Origin: JAAKFL01 sp964629645
GTDB taxonomy: Bacteria; Chlamydiota; Chlamydiia; Chlamydiales; SLFE01
Direction of reading: 5' to 3'
DNA: 14,257 bases
Assembly (NCBI GenBank): GCA_964629645.1
Contig: CAZVSU010000067.1
Coordinates: 1 to 14,257, forward strand
Shown: in pieces, positions 8,393 to 14,257 of the stretch
Layout: the number at the start of each line of letters is the position of its first letter
Position numbering within the stretch: the stretch's first letter is position 1
Translations under genes and position numbers: made by a program
Notes under the pieces: model-generated
Database searches by the model: none
The model's input: the letters and a program-made list of their open reading frames with translations, nothing else
Told to the model about the DNA's origin: nothing

Positions 8393-8418
8393 TTTCAAAA
8401 AAATCAATGCTCTGAGGC

Positions 8419-9234
8419 ATGCTTGAGCAGTGGATCATCGCACATTCCGATATGTTTCGCGTGAGCGCGTTTGTCACGCTGCTCACATTGCTGGCTCTTT
8501 CGGAGCTCATCGCGCCGCGTAGAAAAACAGGACCCTTCAAAGGTTTGAGGTGGATGAGCAATCTTTTGATTGTCGCAGCAAATGTGGGACTTTTAAGGCT
8601 TGTTTTTCCTCTTTTGGCCGTTGAAGTTTCTTTTATTGCGACGGCGAGAGGTTGGGGACTTTTTCACTTTGCCGAGTGGCCCAGTTGGGCAATTTTTCTT
8701 GGCAGCCTGCTAGTTTTAGATCTTGTGATCTATTTTCAACACGTTTTGTTTCACACGGTGCCGACGCTGTGGCGCCTGCATAAGGTGCACCACACCGACA
8801 TCGAATTCGACGTGACGACAGGGGTCCGCTTCCATCCCGTTGAAATCATATTGTCTATGGGTCTTAAGATCGCCACTGTCGTGGCATTTGGCGTCACGCC
8901 GATTGCGATTATCGTTTTTGAAGTCATTTTGAACGGCACCTCTATGTTCACACATACCAACGTCAAGCTCCCGCTTGGACTCGACCGTTTTGTCAGGTGG
9001 CTGATTGTGACGCCCGACATGCATCGGATTCATCATTCAACCGATCGGCGGGAACAAAACAGCAACTACGGGTTCAACCTTTCGGTTTGGGACCGTCTTT
9101 TCGGCACCTACCGCCAAGACCCGCTTGTTCCCCATCATGAAATGGATATCGGGACAAAATCGTTTAGAAATCCTAAGTACCAGAAAATCAATTGGCTTTT
9201 CGCCATTCCCTTCATCAAAGATCGTTTTAAATAA
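8419..9234 (+). CDS. Fatty acid hydroxylase / sterol desaturase family membrane protein
   Basis: This 271-residue integral membrane protein belongs to the fatty acid hydroxylase superfamily of di-iron oxygenases. The histidine clusters are intact: HVLFH (108-112), HKVHH (121-125), H139, THTN (H179) and HRIHH (202-206). They are followed by the family-typical NYGFNLSVWDRLFGTY (216-231). Hydrophobic segments lie at about 14-31, 48-74, 89-106 and 143-175, placing the metal centre on the cytoplasmic face. Such enzymes use O2 to hydroxylate or desaturate lipids; the substrate cannot be read from the sequence, and many bacterial members are uncharacterised. The chosen ATG has GAGG only one base upstream, an unusually tight spacing; Met12 is an alternative but has no better site. 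The membrane-anchored Ppx-like gene follows after 53 bases on the same strand and may be co-transcribed. Confidence 0.9.
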   Translation: MLEQWIIAHSDMFRVSAFVTLLTLLALSELIAPRRKTGPFKGLRWMSNLLIVAANVGLLRLVFPLLAVEVSFIATARGWGLFHFAEWPSWAIFLGSLLVLDLVIYFQHVLFHTVPTLWRLHKVHHTDIEFDVTTGVRFHPVEIILSMGLKIATVVAFGVTPIAIIVFEVILNGTSMFTHTNVKLPLGLDRFVRWLIVTPDMHRIHHSTDRREQNSNYGFNLSVWDRLFGTYRQDPLVPHHEMDIGTKSFRNPKYQKINWLFAIPFIKDRFK

Positions 9235-9287
9235 TTCTATTGGCACGCCGCTTTCTTAAGTTGAGTGAAAAGAAGGAGTGTGCCTGT

Positions 9288-10349
9288 ATGACCAACACAA
9301 GTCGATCTTTTAAGTTACTCATTATTGGTGTGTTGCTGATTTTTGCCAGCTTGATCCCCTATTATTACGGCCTCCATCAGGTTAAGGAAGCGGCTGTGAT
9401 ACGCGCCGCTATTGACATTGGTTCAGGGGCGACTAAGCTGAAAGTAGCGGTCGTAGACCTAGAAAATCAAAAAATTTTGAAGACGCTCGTCGACGAGCAG
9501 CGGGCTGTTTCGTATCAACAGGCGATTTTGGAAGGGGACGAGATGCGTTTTGACGAAGAGCTGATGAGGCAGGGGATTGATGCGATTCAAGAACTAAAAA
9601 AAATCGCGATGGAAAACCAAGCGGAAAAAGTCATCGGAATTGCCACTGCAGCCTTTAGAAAAGCAGAAAATGGGGAAGACTATGTGAAACGGATTACCGA
9701 AGAAACCGGCGTGGAGATCGCGATTATTGATCAGGAATTAGAAGGGGAGCTCGGGTTTCTTGCTGTTGATGCGGCTGAAGGGGCCGACGAAAACAAGATG
9801 GTGGTCTGGGATATAGGCGGAGGGAGTCTTCAGCTGACAATGCTCGGGCCTGAACGGGACATCAAGATCTACCGGGGACAGGAGGCGTCCATCCCTTTCC
9901 GTAATTATGTGATCGAAAATATTCAGGGAGCTGATCGGAAAACTGTGAAAACTCCAAACCCCATGACCATCGATGAGATGGACAGAGCCGAACAACATGC
10001 CCGTAGAGTCGCTCAAAGTGTGGACCAAATTTTTAAAGACAAGCTGATTCAGCCAAAAACAAAAGTGTACGGAATCGGAAGTATCTTTAGCCGTGGGATT
10101 GAGCCTCTTGTGGTGAAAAATCCCTTTACGGCACTGCAGCTTAAGGACGTTGTGGTGTCCTTGGCAGGAAAAACCGACGAAGAACTCGGGGGAGGGGACT
10201 TCGTCAACGTTCTTTTAACGAATTCGCTTCTTGTCATTGGATTCATGCAAGAACTTGGGATTAATGAAGTGCATGTTGTCGATGTCAATATCGCCGACGG
10301 CGCCTTTTTCTACACACCTTTTTGGACTCAGCAGGAAGCGGCCAAATAG
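9288..10349 (+). CDS. Membrane-anchored Ppx/GppA-family (ASKHA fold) protein
   Basis: This 353-residue protein has the sugar kinase/Hsp70/actin-type phosphatase fold of exopolyphosphatase and pppGpp phosphohydrolase. Visible motifs are AAIDIGSGATKLKVAV (phosphate 1, residues 40-55), ATAAFRKAENG (119-129, the family's ATSALREA segment), IIDQELEGELGFLAV (the ISGxEEA segment with acidic residues), VVWDIGGGSLQL (phosphate 2, 172-183), YGIGSIFSRG (261-270) and VDVNIADGAFFY near the end, in the place of the family's GLREGLL. Unlike typical Ppx/GppA it carries an N-terminal hydrophobic helix (about 9-27), so it is probably membrane anchored. It lacks the C-terminal HD-like domain of long Ppx forms. 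I chose the ATG at 9288 because AAGGAG lies 9 bases upstream; the frame is open back to 9240, but that extension has no ribosome site. Polyphosphate or (p)ppGpp as substrate is inference. Its stop is 6 bases from the convergent SIMPL gene. Confidence 0.87.
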   Translation: MTNTSRSFKLLIIGVLLIFASLIPYYYGLHQVKEAAVIRAAIDIGSGATKLKVAVVDLENQKILKTLVDEQRAVSYQQAILEGDEMRFDEELMRQGIDAIQELKKIAMENQAEKVIGIATAAFRKAENGEDYVKRITEETGVEIAIIDQELEGELGFLAVDAAEGADENKMVVWDIGGGSLQLTMLGPERDIKIYRGQEASIPFRNYVIENIQGADRKTVKTPNPMTIDEMDRAEQHARRVAQSVDQIFKDKLIQPKTKVYGIGSIFSRGIEPLVVKNPFTALQLKDVVVSLAGKTDEELGGGDFVNVLLTNSLLVIGFMQELGINEVHVVDVNIADGAFFYTPFWTQQEAAK

Positions 10350-10355
10350 GACGCG

Positions 10356-11045
10356 CTATTGGTTATGAATTTCGTATTCAACGGTGACGCCTGCGTTGAC
10401 GTCAACATCGCCCGGCTCGATGGGAGTGTTCGCTCTCATCGCCATAAAGGGGCGGGGGGTGTCGCTAAAAGTGTCATCCAAAGTGATCGCGATCACGTCG
10501 CCGAGCACAACATGCGCCGCACTTGCTGCCGCCGTTGCATCTTTGATGGCATTTTCTGTCGCTTCTGTAATGGCCTGTCTTCTGTAGCGAGCCGAGTCTT
10601 TGAGGTCAAAAGTCAAAGAAGCCGCACGGCTGGCGCCCGCGTCGAAGGCAGCGTCGATCAATTCGCCCGCTTTCGTGATGGCGACGGTTTCAATGTCAAG
10701 GTTGTGGGTCACTTTGAAAGCGATGATTTCAGGCTTCCAATTGGGGGTCGGGTTGGCGGGCTCGGTTTGCCAAATGGGATCGATGCGAAAAGAAGAGGTC
10801 TGCATTTGACTTTGGCTCAGCCCCGCGTTTTTCAGAGCCTCCATAATCTTGTTCATCGAGTCGCTGTTTTTTTGCAGGGCCTCGCTTGCTCTTTGATGTT
10901 CGGTGATCACCCCGATCGTCAATGTGAGCCTGTCGGCGGGCACTTTGAGGTTCGCACTGCCCCTCGCTTTAAGAACCCTCGCATCAACCGGAGTGATCAA
11001 GAGCGCGGCCATAAGCAGTATCGACATCAAACCAATCTGTTTCAT
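10356..11045 (-). CDS. SIMPL-domain (DUF541/YggE-like) exported protein
   Basis: This 229-residue protein has an N-terminal signal peptide (MKQIGLMSILLMAALLITPVDA) and a complete SIMPL domain. Family features are the opening VLKARGSANLKVPADRLTLTIGV, the helix ASEALQKNSDSMNKIMEALKNAGLSQSQMQTSSFRIDPIW, the strand FKVTHNLDIET and the closing helix-strand RRQAITEATENAIKDATAAASAAHVVLGDVIAITLDD. It ends on a strand, VNAGVTVEYEI. Family members in the periplasm or outer membrane are linked to oxidative-stress protection or to larger assemblies, but the biochemical role is unclear. The ATG at 11045 has AAGGG five bases upstream, so I prefer it to the TTG one codon earlier. The gene is convergent with the Ppx-like gene and divergent from the membrane protein gene. 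Confidence 0.9.
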   Translation of the reverse strand: MKQIGLMSILLMAALLITPVDARVLKARGSANLKVPADRLTLTIGVITEHQRASEALQKNSDSMNKIMEALKNAGLSQSQMQTSSFRIDPIWQTEPANPTPNWKPEIIAFKVTHNLDIETVAITKAGELIDAAFDAGASRAASLTFDLKDSARYRRQAITEATENAIKDATAAASAAHVVLGDVIAITLDDTFSDTPRPFMAMRANTPIEPGDVDVNAGVTVEYEIHNQ

Positions 11046-11082
11046 CAAAACCCTTTTTTAACTTAATTAAAGGAGAACAATC
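11046..11082. promoter_or_regulatory. Very short divergent intergenic region
   Basis: Only 37 bases separate the starts of the SIMPL gene (-) and the membrane protein gene (+). Nearly all of it is taken by the two ribosome sites (AAGGG on -, AAAGGAGA on +) and a central TTAATTAA palindrome. Promoters for both genes must lie inside the neighbouring coding sequences or overlap them. I see no clear -35/-10 pair. Confidence 0.4.
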
Positions 11083-11793
11083 ATGGAAAGTAAAGGATTT
11101 TCTATAGGAAGCCTTCTGAAAAGAGGGTGGCACCTTTTCCGCGAACACGCGGCGGTGTTCATCATCTTTCTCGTGACGGCCTTGATTTTCGGGGGGCTGG
11201 CAATCGGCCTGCCGCTGGGGTTGACAGGAGTTGAGCCTATTTGGAAGGTCTTGATCGGCCTTGCCTTCTTTATCTTAGGAACGGTCGTCTACATCGGACT
11301 TTTCCGTTTGGCTTTAAAGGTTGTCGATGGAAAATCGCCCTCCTTTGGCGATTTATTCGGCGGATTCAGTGTTGTGATCCAGTGGATCATCACCACTTTT
11401 CTCTACGCATTGATCGCGGCCAGCCCGGTTATTGTGGCGGGACTGATTGCGTCGCTGCTCAATTTGACTCAAGCGCAAGTCGCGATCGCGTTTGGGGTGT
11501 ATCTGGTTTACTTAGCGCAGATCCCTTCGGCTATTTTGGCCGCCATGTTTTGGCCCTGGCCATTTGTGATGATCGATAAAACCTCGAATCCCATTAAAGC
11601 ATTGAAAGAGACCTACAAACTGACAGAGGGAGCCAAGTGGGATGTTTACCTTCTCATTCTTGCAAGCGGTTTGGTTGTGGGCATCGGCTTTATCTTAGTC
11701 GTTGTCGGCTTTTTTGCTGCTTTTCCTGTCACACTGATCGCGCAAGCAGGCATGTACCGCGCCTTGCAAGCCAAAACGCCAAATGTTTCGTGA
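11083..11793 (+). CDS. Polytopic membrane protein of unknown function
   Basis: This 236-residue, strongly hydrophobic protein has about six membrane segments: residues 25-47, 54-76, 97-126, 132-158, 188-212 and 212-225 (the last two may be one hairpin). The amphipathic start FSIGSLLKRGWHLFREHAAVFIIFL and the segment PFVMIDKTSNPIKALKETYKLTEG, between the fourth and fifth hydrophobic regions, resemble DUF975-like and glycerophosphodiesterase-membrane-domain-like families, which repeat a helix-pair of this type. No catalytic motif is visible. Start is well supported by AAAGGAGA six bases before ATG. It is followed by a hairpin and then the ABC exporter on the same strand, 91 bases away. A transport or envelope role would be a guess. 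Confidence 0.85.
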   Translation: MESKGFSIGSLLKRGWHLFREHAAVFIIFLVTALIFGGLAIGLPLGLTGVEPIWKVLIGLAFFILGTVVYIGLFRLALKVVDGKSPSFGDLFGGFSVVIQWIITTFLYALIAASPVIVAGLIASLLNLTQAQVAIAFGVYLVYLAQIPSAILAAMFWPWPFVMIDKTSNPIKALKETYKLTEGAKWDVYLLILASGLVVGIGFILVVVGFFAAFPVTLIAQAGMYRALQAKTPNVS

Positions 11794-11804
11794 TGTCGTG
11801 AGGT

Positions 11805-11829
11805 GGCGGACTCCGTTTTGGAGTTCGCC
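11805..11829 (+). terminator. Stable hairpin after the membrane protein gene (no T tract)
   Basis: GGCGGACTCC (11805-11814) pairs with GGAGTTCGCC (11820-11829), with one G-U pair, around a GTTTT loop. It begins 11 bases after the stop codon. No run of T's follows on either strand, so it may protect the mRNA 3' end or be a weak terminator rather than a classical one. Confidence 0.4.
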
Positions 11830-11848
11830 AAATCTCTTAAGGAACATC

Positions 11849-11878
11849 TTGAAACCTAGAGCGGGTTAGCTGTAGACT
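11849..11878 (+). promoter_or_regulatory. Predicted promoter for yadG-yadH, placing +1 at the start codon
   Basis: TTGAAA (11849-11854) and TAGACT (11873-11878) are 18 bases apart, 5 of 6 and 4 of 6 consensus matches. The ATG begins at 11885, six bases after the -10 box, so transcription would begin at or next to the A of the start codon. This fits the lack of any Shine-Dalgarno sequence before this gene. Confidence 0.4.
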
Positions 11879-11884
11879 AGTGGC

Positions 11885-12799
11885 ATGGATCCCTTCCCGC
11901 TCGACATTGCTCACCTGACGAAAAACTACGGCTCGTTATGCGCCGTCGATGATGTCTCATTCAATATACAGAAGGGAGAAATTTTCGGGCTTTTAGGTCC
12001 CAATGGGGCCGGCAAAACGTCGATTATCTCGACAATCACAACAATGGAAGAGCCCACGGCAGGCACCGTTTCCGTCTTTGGATTCGATGTCACATTAAGT
12101 CCCATGCAAGCCAAACAGTTGATTGGATGCGTCCCTCAGGAACTGGTGCATCACGGGTTTTTTACCCTCGAGGAAATTCTCCGCATCCATTCGGGCTATT
12201 ACGGAATCCGCAACAACCAGAAGCGGATCGAATTTTTGATCCAAAAGCTGGCTCTGAACCGCCATCGCCGCAAGAAAGTCAAGGAATTAAGCGGTGGGCT
12301 GAAAAGGCGCTTGATGATCGCAAAAGCCCTTGTCCACAGTCCCAAGCTTTTGTTGCTCGACGAGCCGACGGCGGGCGTCGACATTGAGCTTAGATCTTTG
12401 CTTTGGGAGTTCGTCCGAGAGCTCGGAAAAGAAGGGGTGTCGATTTTGCTGACGACGCACTATCTCGAAGAGGCGGAAGCGCTTTGCGACCGGGTGGCAT
12501 TTTTGGATGACGGAAAGGTGAAGCGGATCGGTGAACCAAAAACATTAGTTCGCGAACTGACAGAACGTGAAGTTGTTATGATTTTAAAACGGCCTGTTCC
12601 TGAAATTTCCCACCCTCATCTTGTGAGTCAAAGTGATCATCAACTCGTTTTTCGCTTTGCCGCTTCCAAAAGCATGGGAGAATTGATCGCCGAGCTGCCG
12701 CTTGAAACCCAAGGGATTCAAGATTTTGTGATTCGCGAAGGTAAACTTGAAGACGCCTTTCAGTCGATAATGAGGAATGACGATGACAACCCCCGCTAG
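11885..12799 (+). CDS. yadG: ABC-2 exporter ATP-binding protein (YadG-like)
   Basis: This 304-residue ABC ATPase powers the membrane partner encoded immediately downstream. Motifs are all intact: Walker A GPNGAGKT (38-45), Q-loop Q85, signature LSGGLKRRLMIA (135-146), Walker B LLLLDEP (155-161), D-loop AGVDIELR (163-170) and the switch histidine in LTTHYLEEAE (H192). The strings GYYG, LSGGLKRRLMIA, GVDIELR and LTTHYLEEAE closely follow E. coli YadG. A C-terminal domain of about 90 residues (from about 215) is the usual extension of this group. The substrate of YadGH is not established. No ribosome site precedes the ATG, and a promoter ends six bases before it, suggesting leaderless translation. 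The 3' end overlaps yadH by 17 bases, typical of translational coupling. Confidence 0.93.
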   Translation: MDPFPLDIAHLTKNYGSLCAVDDVSFNIQKGEIFGLLGPNGAGKTSIISTITTMEEPTAGTVSVFGFDVTLSPMQAKQLIGCVPQELVHHGFFTLEEILRIHSGYYGIRNNQKRIEFLIQKLALNRHRRKKVKELSGGLKRRLMIAKALVHSPKLLLLDEPTAGVDIELRSLLWEFVRELGKEGVSILLTTHYLEEAEALCDRVAFLDDGKVKRIGEPKTLVRELTEREVVMILKRPVPEISHPHLVSQSDHQLVFRFAASKSMGELIAELPLETQGIQDFVIREGKLEDAFQSIMRNDDDNPR

Positions 12800-13577
12800 T
12801 GTATTGATTCCGTTTTGGACGATCTTCCAACGAGAAGTGCGTCGTTTTATGAAAGTGATCTTTCAAACAATTGCCACCCCTCTGATTAACAGCTCTTTAT
12901 ATCTCCTTATTTTTGGCGTCAGCATAGGAAACGAGATCGACGTCGGCAAAGGGGTCTCTTATCTCGCATTTTTGATACCCGGCCTTGTGATGATGACAGT
13001 CCTGAGGAATGCGCTTGAAAACGCGGTGGGTTCGATCGTGACGTCCAAGTTTGTGGGGGAGTTGGAAGACTTGAGGATGGCTCCATTGAGTACGGCGCAA
13101 ATAGTCTGGGGAAATGGCCTCGCAGCCATTTTTCGCGGCATTATTGTGGGTGTTGTGACATTCGGCGTCGGCGAGCTTTTCTTCTGGTTTGACCAAAAGG
13201 AGCTCTTTACAATCCAAAATCCGGCCCTGCTCTTTCTTTTTTTATTGTTTGGAGGTTTGGCTTTTGCCCATCTTGGGCTTGCCATCTGTATGGTTGCGAC
13301 AAATTTTGAGCAGGTCAGTGCGATCAACACATTTCTTTTGCTCCCTTTGATTTATCTTGGAGGGGTCTTTTTCTCCCTTGACCAGCTTCATCCTTACTGG
13401 CGGTATCTTTCGCAGTTTAACCCGCTTCTTTACCTTGTCAATGGCGTCCGCTTTGGGATGCTCGGCGTATCAGACGTCGGCGTGAGCTTTGCCCTTTTTG
13501 TCACACTATTGACCTGGGCTGTGTTCTATTATCTGGCGATTGTCAGCTTGAAAAAAGGCTCGTACAAGAGATGGTAA
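12783..13577 (+). CDS. yadH: ABC-2 type permease (YadH-like)
   Basis: This 264-residue integral membrane protein is the permease partner of the preceding ATPase. It follows the E. coli YadH pattern: REVRRFMKVIFQTIATPLINSSLYLLIFG at the N-terminus, SYLAFLIPGLVMMTVLRNA, VGELEDLRMAPLST in the cytoplasmic coupling region, and LLLPLIYLGGVFFSLDQLHPYWRYLSQFNPLLYLVNGVRFGMLG near the end. Six membrane helices are expected at about 27-47, 57-80, 109-133, 143-168, 173-196 and 229-250. I chose the ATG at 12783, which has TGAGG 7 bases upstream, over the ATG two codons earlier at 12777. It ends with a strong terminator, so yadG-yadH is a two-gene unit. Export of a hydrophobic or envelope substrate is inferred only from the family. 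Confidence 0.93.
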   Translation: MTTPASVLIPFWTIFQREVRRFMKVIFQTIATPLINSSLYLLIFGVSIGNEIDVGKGVSYLAFLIPGLVMMTVLRNALENAVGSIVTSKFVGELEDLRMAPLSTAQIVWGNGLAAIFRGIIVGVVTFGVGELFFWFDQKELFTIQNPALLFLFLLFGGLAFAHLGLAICMVATNFEQVSAINTFLLLPLIYLGGVFFSLDQLHPYWRYLSQFNPLLYLVNGVRFGMLGVSDVGVSFALFVTLLTWAVFYYLAIVSLKKGSYKRW

Positions 13578-13580
13578 AAA

Positions 13581-13611
13581 AATGGCAGTCCTTGTCGACT
13601 GCCATTGTTTT
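13581..13611. terminator. Bidirectional rho-independent terminator
   Basis: AATGGCAGTC (13581-13590) and GACTGCCATT (13597-13606) form a perfect 10-bp stem with a 6-base loop. GTTTTT follows on the + strand, and a run of seven T's (opposite 13576-13582) follows on the - strand. It sits between the convergent yadH and small membrane protein genes and should stop both. Confidence 0.9.
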
Positions 13612-13623
13612 TAAAGGGATTGA

Positions 13624-14115
13624 TTAGCCCTCTTGCGCCTCTGGAACGGCACTGCCCGTATTCGCCGCACCACTTCCTTGGGGGGCGTTAGACACTGACG
13701 GCGTAGGGAGGCTTTCGGCGATTCTTCCGCCAATGTAGCTCAAGAAGAAAATGTTCACCCCTACAGCTGCTGTCAGTCCGGCACTCGCGGGAGCGAGACT
13801 GAAGGCGAGGAAAGAGATTCCCCCAAGTAAAGCCGTGTTGAATACTTCGGCTGTGAAGTCGTTATTGAGAAACCGTGGCAGATTCTCCTTGATTTTCGAT
13901 TTTTCGGCTAGTGTATTCAGCGCTTGTTTTGCCACGTGGTTGGTCAAACCAACAACGCCCGCTAAAACCGGTACGGCAAACGTTGAGCCCAGAACAACAC
14001 TGTGGCCAAGCCATTCCGAAGAGGCCTGAATCGCCTGATGAAGGGCTCCTGCGCACACTCCTGTTCCCACACCCACTTTAAATGCGTCTGTTATTGTATT
14101 CATAGTCCCACTCAT
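13624..14115 (-). CDS. Small hydrophobic protein of unknown function
   Basis: I do not recognise this 163-residue protein. It has hydrophobic, Gly/Ala-rich stretches at about 13-31, 40-63, 91-111 and 113-133, a short charged segment between (about 70-90, EKSKIKENLPRFLNNDFTAEVF), and a low-complexity tail (137-163) rich in Ser, Pro, Ala and Gly, ending QEG. It is probably a membrane protein with a soluble tail. The ATG at 14115 is chosen because GGAGGATTCT directly precedes it. The frame is open to a GTG at 14166, but that codon overlaps the predicted -10 box, so the longer form is unlikely. It is transcribed alone, toward yadH, with a shared terminator. Paired hydrophobic segments would be compatible with an inclusion-membrane-like protein if the host is a chlamydia, but that is speculation. 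Confidence 0.75.
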   Translation of the reverse strand: MSGTMNTITDAFKVGVGTGVCAGALHQAIQASSEWLGHSVVLGSTFAVPVLAGVVGLTNHVAKQALNTLAEKSKIKENLPRFLNNDFTAEVFNTALLGGISFLAFSLAPASAGLTAAVGVNIFFLSYIGGRIAESLPTPSVSNAPQGSGAANTGSAVPEAQEG

Positions 14116-14157
14116 AGAATCCTCCATTTGTTTATTCGATGATGGATAAAGACCCGA

Positions 14158-14186
14158 ATTTTGCACACTCTGAGAATTAAGATCAA
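14158..14186 (-). promoter_or_regulatory. Predicted promoter for the small hydrophobic protein gene
   Basis: On the - strand TTGATC (14186-14181) and CAAAAT (14163-14158) are separated by 17 bases, 4 of 6 matches each. A start near 14151 gives a leader of about 36 bases that contains the GGAGGA ribosome site. Confidence 0.35.
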
Positions 14187-14202
14187 CAACCCCTTAGGGA
14201 AA

Positions 14203-14257
14203 TGTAAGCGCAACGTGATAATGTCCTCCCTAAAACTATGTTAAAATGTCCTCCCTT
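14203..14257. mobile_element. Probable insertion-sequence terminus running off the right edge
   Basis: From TGTAAGCGCAACGTGATAATG onward the sequence has the look of an IS end: a TG terminal dinucleotide followed by short direct repeats inside the end. Such internal repeats are typical of transposase-binding sites in IS21-like and related integrase-core elements. The transposase would lie beyond the window. No matching terminal inverted repeat can be seen here, so the exact boundary and family are inferred. Confidence 0.4.
14220..14256 (+). repeat. Direct repeat pair AATGTCCTCCCT, 25-bp period
   Basis: AATGTCCTCCCT occurs at 14220-14231 and again, unchanged, at 14245-14256, separated by 13 AT-rich bases. 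The spacing is close to two and a half helical turns. On the - strand each copy reads AGGGAGGACATT. Confidence 0.9.

Noticed and set aside
8383..8411. Promoter for the hydroxylase gene: TTGACC, 17 bases, AATGCT
   Set aside because: The -10 matches only 3 of 6 positions and would put +1 at the start codon. This is too weak to list as a feature, though interesting beside the yadG case.
9240..9287. Longer N-terminus of the Ppx-like protein starting at 9240
   Set aside because: That start has no ribosome site, while AAGGAG is correctly spaced before the ATG at 9288.
10359..11066. 235-residue + strand ORF opposite the SIMPL gene
   Set aside because: It is a shadow of a well-conserved - strand gene with a signal peptide and a ribosome site.

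Overview
The window (14,257 bases, with one 100-N assembly gap at 1742-1841) looks like chromosomal DNA from a Gram-negative-type bacterium. Signs of this are a periplasmic cyclophilin, a secreted SIMPL protein, a YadG/YadH-type ABC exporter and a giant cadherin-like surface protein. An environmental chlamydia or other PVC-group member is my best guess, from the general feel of the 5S end and gene set. No single marker here fixes the phylum, so treat that as weak inference.

Layout. (1) Bases 1-47 are the 3' end of a 5S rRNA gene on the + strand, followed at once by nine T's, so an rRNA operon ends at the left edge. (2) Facing it on the - strand is one very large gene, 87-6099, interrupted by the N gap. 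It encodes an acidic tandem-95/cadherin-like repeat protein with an N-terminal LEERIVLDAA motif. About eight near-identical 276-bp units lie on both sides of the gap. The two sides are out of frame across 100 N's but come into frame if the gap is 132 bp (or 132 plus multiples of 276), so this is one gene and not two. (3) Bases 6329-8337 (-) hold a CstB-like persulfide dioxygenase/rhodanese fusion and a periplasmic cyclophilin, each apparently with its own promoter and terminator. (4) Bases 8419-10349 (+) hold a fatty acid hydroxylase/sterol desaturase family membrane enzyme and a membrane-anchored Ppx/GppA-like protein. (5) A SIMPL-domain protein (-) is convergent with these and diverges, across only 37 bp, from a polytopic membrane protein (+). 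(6) Bases 11885-13577 (+) are the overlapping yadG-yadH ABC-2 exporter pair, possibly translated from a leaderless mRNA and closed by a strong bidirectional terminator. (7) A small hydrophobic protein of unknown function (-) follows. Just upstream of its promoter is a likely insertion-sequence end with 25-bp-spaced direct repeats that runs off the right edge.

How the genes relate. Most are single-gene or two-gene units of general envelope, membrane and sulfur metabolism rather than one pathway. The only clear functional complex is YadGH. The most unusual locus is the giant repeat protein, whose repeat array shows recent homogenisation toward the C-terminal side and an older two-domain duplication in its N-terminal half. 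I found no CRISPR array, tRNA, toxin-antitoxin pair, defence system or complete mobile element.
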